A stretch of 8,380 nt of DNA from Treponema sp. (GTDB lineage Bacteria > Spirochaetota > Spirochaetia > Treponematales > Breznakiellaceae): NCBI GenBank assembly GCA_031264475.1, contig JAISEA010000037.1, forward strand, positions 1-8,380. The letters are read 5' to 3'. The notes under the pieces are model-generated. The model had not been told where the DNA came from and did no database searches. It was given only the letters and a program-made list of their open reading frames with translations. Below, piece after piece: positions 5,213-8,380 of this stretch (positions within the stretch are counted from its first letter, which is position 1; every line of letters starts with the position of its first letter). The translations under genes were made by a program, and so were the position numbers.

Positions 5213-6841
5213 ATGAGAATCAAACAAATCTTTCTATCTTTTCTCTATTATATCGTGTTTTTTACCTTGACGGGAACGCTCAACGCCCAGGTCATCCACG
5301 ATCCAAACGACGCGCTTTACAAAGACCTAGATAAATGGTCCACAATGGGCTATATCACCCAACCATTGCCGCTGGTGCGTCCGTATCCAAGTCAGCTATT
5401 GGATGTATTTTTTGATGAAGTCCTTGAGAACGGCAGTTTTGAGGCGCGGGAGAAAGCCGCAAGATACAAAGCGGCGATTTCGCCAAACGCGCGATTTTTC
5501 CATGCGGGGCTAACAGTTGGCGTTACCGGACAGGACGAAGACTTCTCCCTCCTGTTAGCGCCCTTTGCGGATGGAACCATCCGCATTCGAGATTGGATCA
5601 GCGCCAGCTATGCTTTATTTGGGTGGGCTTCAACCAAGAAGCCGGGTGAAGAGTTTAGGGTTCCGGGCGCATGGTCGCCTTTCCCTGATTTCATACCAGA
5701 CGACGCCAATATCGGGGACTTCAGTCTCTACCAGGATTGGACGTCAATGGTCGCCATCGGGAAAAGCGACTTTTACCTACAAGCAGGCATAAGCCGCTCG
5801 TCAGTGGGTCCCTTCTATGACAACGGCGTGATTGTAGGACCCCAAGCTGGACGCGCAAGCCATATCAGCGTCAACTTCCGCGAGCAAAAATGGTCGTTTG
5901 AGGCGCTTTTTTTGGGACTCACCGCGTCAGACGACTTCGGTGAAGGCACATTTACTGAGAAGTACCTCATATTCCATACATTCAACTTCTACCTTTGGCG
6001 CAACTTTGAATTCGGCTTCCAAGAGGCAGTCGGGTGGGGCGGACGCTTCGAGCCGCTCTACCTCATCCCATTTACATGGCTCTTTTCCGCGCAATCCCTC
6101 GGCGATTTCAGCGACAACTCCTTCATGGGCTTCCATGTTAGATGGGATTTACCCAACAACGTCAGGCTACTAGGGCAGTTATACATTGACGACTTTCAAT
6201 TCAACGACTTCATCCGTTTCAAATGGAACACGAAATACAAGTTTGCGGGCGAGGCAGGCGTAGTTTGGACACGAGAAGCAGGCATCCTCTCATCACTTGC
6301 CGCGGATTATACTATGGTCTTCCCGTATATGTATTCGCACTGGAACGATCCGACTGAGGGTAGTAAGGGCAGTTATGTTTCTGGTACGCCGAACTATATT
6401 GTATATTCCCACCGCGGAAGGAATCTCGGAACGGATTTAGACCCCAATTCGCACCGTCTTTCCATACGAACCTCATGGAGAACCTTGCCTGATTTGACTA
6501 TCACCACTTCACTCTACCTTACCCAACACGGCAATGCCTCAGAAAACGTCGATCCTGCCAATCATGATAAAGAGGGCGAGCGGCATGACGGAACCATTTG
6601 GGACGACGGAGACACGAAGGACGGTAACAACTATAAAGTCATCCGATTTCTGACTCAAGACGTGATTGACACCCGTGTCGCCGCGGGAATCGGCGCAAAG
6701 TGGGAACTGCCGTTCTTCTCCTTCGGGGTGTTCTCGTTGAGCATGGAATACGTGTTTGAATATGGGTGGAACCGTGAACTTATTAAAGACGACAACGGCT
6801 TCACCAACTATTGGAGTGCGAGCGGTTCATGGCGATTCTAA
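5213..6841 (+). CDS. Outer-membrane beta-barrel protein, Wzi-like (capsule assembly family)
   Basis: The product has 542 residues. Residues 1-25 are a Sec signal peptide (charged start, long hydrophobic core, LNA before Gln26). After it comes a periplasmic-style segment with LYKDLDKWSTMGYI and PLVRPYPSQLLDVFFDE (35-69), then alternating aromatic and polar strands to a terminal Phe in SGSWRF, the usual signal for barrel insertion. Motifs resembling the Wzi capsule-assembly family include GISRSSVGPFYDNG (192-205), FEFGFQEAVGWG (265-276), PLYLIPFTWLF (281-291), a DN pair (301-302) and GQLYIDDF (321-328). Wzi is an outer-membrane lectin that holds capsular polysaccharide at the surface; that role here is only inferred. 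An acidic, His-containing stretch at about 441-476 is probably a surface loop. ATG 5213 is the only start that keeps the signal peptide; the frame has a stop at 5180. The last 13 nt overlap argA. Confidence 0.75.
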   Translation: MRIKQIFLSFLYYIVFFTLTGTLNAQVIHDPNDALYKDLDKWSTMGYITQPLPLVRPYPSQLLDVFFDEVLENGSFEAREKAARYKAAISPNARFFHAGLTVGVTGQDEDFSLLLAPFADGTIRIRDWISASYALFGWASTKKPGEEFRVPGAWSPFPDFIPDDANIGDFSLYQDWTSMVAIGKSDFYLQAGISRSSVGPFYDNGVIVGPQAGRASHISVNFREQKWSFEALFLGLTASDDFGEGTFTEKYLIFHTFNFYLWRNFEFGFQEAVGWGGRFEPLYLIPFTWLFSAQSLGDFSDNSFMGFHVRWDLPNNVRLLGQLYIDDFQFNDFIRFKWNTKYKFAGEAGVVWTREAGILSSLAADYTMVFPYMYSHWNDPTEGSKGSYVSGTPNYIVYSHRGRNLGTDLDPNSHRLSIRTSWRTLPDLTITTSLYLTQHGNASENVDPANHDKEGERHDGTIWDDGDTKDGNNYKVIRFLTQDVIDTRVAAGIGAKWELPFFSFGVFSLSMEYVFEYGWNRELIKDDNGFTNYWSASGSWRF

Positions 6842-8154
6842 CACAAGTCGAACTCATACGAGAAGCTTTCCATTATCAGAGCCGTTTTGACGGTTCAACG
6901 GTAGTGTTTAAGATAGACTGCCCTGTTGCAGAAGACCCACGCTTCCCCTCCCTCGTGCGCGACATAGCGTTACTATCCAAAACCGGCTTTCACGTTATTA
7001 TCGTTGCTGGCGCGAAAGAGCGTATAGACGCGGTCCTACGAAAATACGATGTAGCGTCGAACTACCACGGACGCATCCGCATTACACCAGCCGCAACGCT
7101 TCCCTTTGTAGAAATGGCGGCGTTTCATGCGGCGACCCGCTTTATGACGCTTTCCGCGAGTCGTGTTGATGCGGTCATTGGTAACTTCGTGCGAGCGCGA
7201 GGACTTGGTGTGATTGGCGGCGTAGACATGGGGCACACAGGCTTTGTGGAGAAAGTCCTCGTTGATTCGCTTGAACGGACGCTACGGCAGGGCATGATCC
7301 CGATCCTTCCTTGTATTGGATGGAGCCCTGCGGGAAAGACCTACAATGTAGCCAGCGACGACATTACTCTTGCCGTTTCTGCCGCGCTCGGTGCGATAAA
7401 ACTCTTTATCATTTCGGTTGACGGGGGCTTAAAATCAGGCGTATACGCGCTACCGCCTCATGTAGAGCGCGCTGAGGTTGATGAAACGGGGCGTATCATC
7501 CGTCTAACTCCGCAAGAAGCCGAATTCATCCTTACGGCGAACAGGGACAGACCAGATGACAAGCCTCTATTAGACCTGAACCTTGCCTTGAAAGCCTCCA
7601 AAGCAGGCGTAGAACGTGTACACCTCATCGACGGCAGAGAAGACGGGGCGATCTTACGAGAACTCTTCTCCAATATGGGGGCAGGCACCATGATCTACAC
7701 AGACGAATACGAGTCTATTCGGAAACTCAAGAATTCGGACATAGCCGATGTACTCCGTCTCATGGAACCGCTTATGCAAACCGGTGTATTGATCCGCCGC
7801 ACGCCAGAGCAGATACAAGAGAAAAAAGACGACTACGTTGTCATAGAGATCGACGGCACGGTACGAGCCTGCGCCGCGCTTCATGAATGGGGAGAGCGAC
7901 AAGCGGAAATCGCCGCGCTTGCCACGGACCCGACCTTTACCACTCTCGGACTTGGACGGCGTATCGTCCGCTTCCTCCTAGAGAGAGCCAAACAAAACGA
8001 CGTCCGTCGTGTATTCGTCCTGACGACCCACACTCACGATTGGTTTGAGACGCTCGGCTTCACCTCAGCCACCGTTGAAAGTCTCCCTCCCTGCCGCAGG
8101 CGTCTCTACGATCAAAACAGAAAGAGCAAGGTCTTTGCGGTAGAATTCAATTAG
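6829..8154 (+). CDS. argA: Amino-acid N-acetyltransferase (N-acetylglutamate synthase, ArgA)
   Basis: This enzyme acetylates L-glutamate with acetyl-CoA, the first step of arginine biosynthesis, in the cytoplasm. From ATG 6829 it has 441 residues, close to E. coli ArgA (443), and aligns with it throughout. About residues 20-290 are the amino-acid-kinase-like domain that binds arginine in the family (NYHGRIRITPAATL, VIGNFVRARGLGVIGGVDMGHTG, HLIDGREDGAILRELFSNMG). About 293-435 are the GNAT acetyltransferase domain, with TLGLGRR (372-378) at the acetyl-CoA loop and VFVLTTHTHDWFETLGF (395-411), ending RKSKVFAVEF. The kinase-like domain lacks the usual Gly-Gly after its first strand (FKIDCPVA, 27-34). 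A start at TTG 6811 would add six residues; ATG 6829 fits the family better, although GGAG lies 12 nt before it. It overlaps the barrel gene by 13 nt, so translation is probably coupled. No other arg gene is in the window. Confidence 0.93.
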   Translation: MAILTQVELIREAFHYQSRFDGSTVVFKIDCPVAEDPRFPSLVRDIALLSKTGFHVIIVAGAKERIDAVLRKYDVASNYHGRIRITPAATLPFVEMAAFHAATRFMTLSASRVDAVIGNFVRARGLGVIGGVDMGHTGFVEKVLVDSLERTLRQGMIPILPCIGWSPAGKTYNVASDDITLAVSAALGAIKLFIISVDGGLKSGVYALPPHVERAEVDETGRIIRLTPQEAEFILTANRDRPDDKPLLDLNLALKASKAGVERVHLIDGREDGAILRELFSNMGAGTMIYTDEYESIRKLKNSDIADVLRLMEPLMQTGVLIRRTPEQIQEKKDDYVVIEIDGTVRACAALHEWGERQAEIAALATDPTFTTLGLGRRIVRFLLERAKQNDVRRVFVLTTHTHDWFETLGFTSATVESLPPCRRRLYDQNRKSKVFAVEFN

Positions 8155-8162
8155 GGAATAGC

Positions 8163-8380
8163 ATGAGGGATTACTTAGAAGCAATAACGCTGGGAGCCTC
8201 CTTGTCAAAGGACAACGCGCCGCAGTTCTTAGCGTTACTAGAAAAGATGAAAACGCGAACCATAGTATTACAATTGCTCATGGTAACGCTCGCGCTCAAC
8301 TTCCCTATAATGTTCAACATAGCGCGTCTCTCGCCGTATCAAGTCTTTTCCAGCCTCTACGCGGAGAACTTCGTCCCGTC
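8163..8380 (+). CDS. Unrecognised membrane protein, N-terminal part (3' partial)
   Basis: The frame opens at ATG 8163 and runs off the right edge with no stop after 72 codons. AGGGA at 8153-8157 lies 5 nt before the ATG, overlapping the argA stop, and the gap to argA is only 8 nt, so it is probably the third gene of the plus-strand group. The visible product begins with an amphipathic stretch (MRDYLEAITLGASLSKDN), then a helix with LALLEKMKTRT. A hydrophobic segment follows at about residues 33-53 (IVLQLLMVTLALNFPIMFNIA), which looks like a first transmembrane helix; the rest of the visible part is likely extracytoplasmic or a loop. I do not recognise the family, and the function is unknown. 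Confidence 0.75.
   Translation, partial: MRDYLEAITLGASLSKDNAPQFLALLEKMKTRTIVLQLLMVTLALNFPIMFNIARLSPYQVFSSLYAENFVP

Noticed and set aside
5205..5216. Mini-ORF ATG TTG CTA TGA overlapping the barrel start
   Set aside because: Its ATG lies upstream of the predicted transcript start, so it would probably not be transcribed, and three codons without a ribosome site give no support.
6811..6828. TTG start for argA giving six extra residues
   Set aside because: The six residues have no counterpart in ArgA, TTG is a weak start, and ATG 6829 gives the family length.
1..8380. CRISPR array, tRNA, rRNA, complete insertion sequence or toxin-antitoxin/defence module
   Set aside because: No regularly spaced repeats, no tRNA- or rRNA-like sequence, and no transposase core or defence domains were seen; only an Rpn-type tail hints at mobile DNA.

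Overview
The window looks like a piece of chromosome from a spirochaete, most likely a Treponema-type organism with mid-range GC. This is inferred from protein style: spirochaete-like TPR and NHL proteins, a Wzi-like outer-membrane barrel ending in Phe, and the tail of an Rpn-type protein with Arg/Glu/Gly repeats. An ArgA-type N-acetylglutamate synthase argues for a lineage that makes its own arginine, as gut or free-living treponemes can, and against a reduced host pathogen. No marker gene in the window fixes the taxon.

Layout. Positions 1-154 hold the 3' end of a plus-strand Rpn-family (PD-(D/E)XK nuclease/transposase-like) gene. Positions 155-290 are a convergent intergenic stretch with three copies of an AGCAGAGAG-type repeat, two direct and one inverted, which can form two alternative hairpins. 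From 5006 down to 291 runs a tightly packed minus-strand group: a galactokinase-family sugar kinase, surE (survival protein/5'-nucleotidase), a cytoplasmic TPR protein, and an exported TPR-NHL-VWA protein. The junctions are a 4-nt gap, a 47-nt gap with a candidate internal promoter, and a GTGA start/stop overlap.

The 206-nt region 5007-5212 is a divergent control region. It holds a good sigma70-type promoter for each direction (TTGAAT-N17-TATTAT on minus, TTGCCA-N17-TATACT on plus) and an 8+8 palindrome between them. The plus-strand promoter sits so close to the next start codon that the mRNA should be nearly leaderless. The plus-strand group is a Wzi-like outer-membrane beta-barrel, argA overlapping its last 13 nt, and 8 nt later the start of an unrecognised membrane protein that runs off the window.

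How they might work together (inference): a GHMP sugar kinase with an altered sugar pocket is coupled to a phosphatase and divergently transcribed from a polysaccharide-assembly-like outer-membrane protein. Together with the exported NHL/VWA protein this hints at a cell-envelope or surface-glycan theme; argA looks like a metabolic passenger. I see no CRISPR array, tRNA, rRNA, complete mobile element or recognisable defence system. The strongest leads are the non-canonical galactokinase, the near-leaderless barrel gene and the degenerate VWA chimera.
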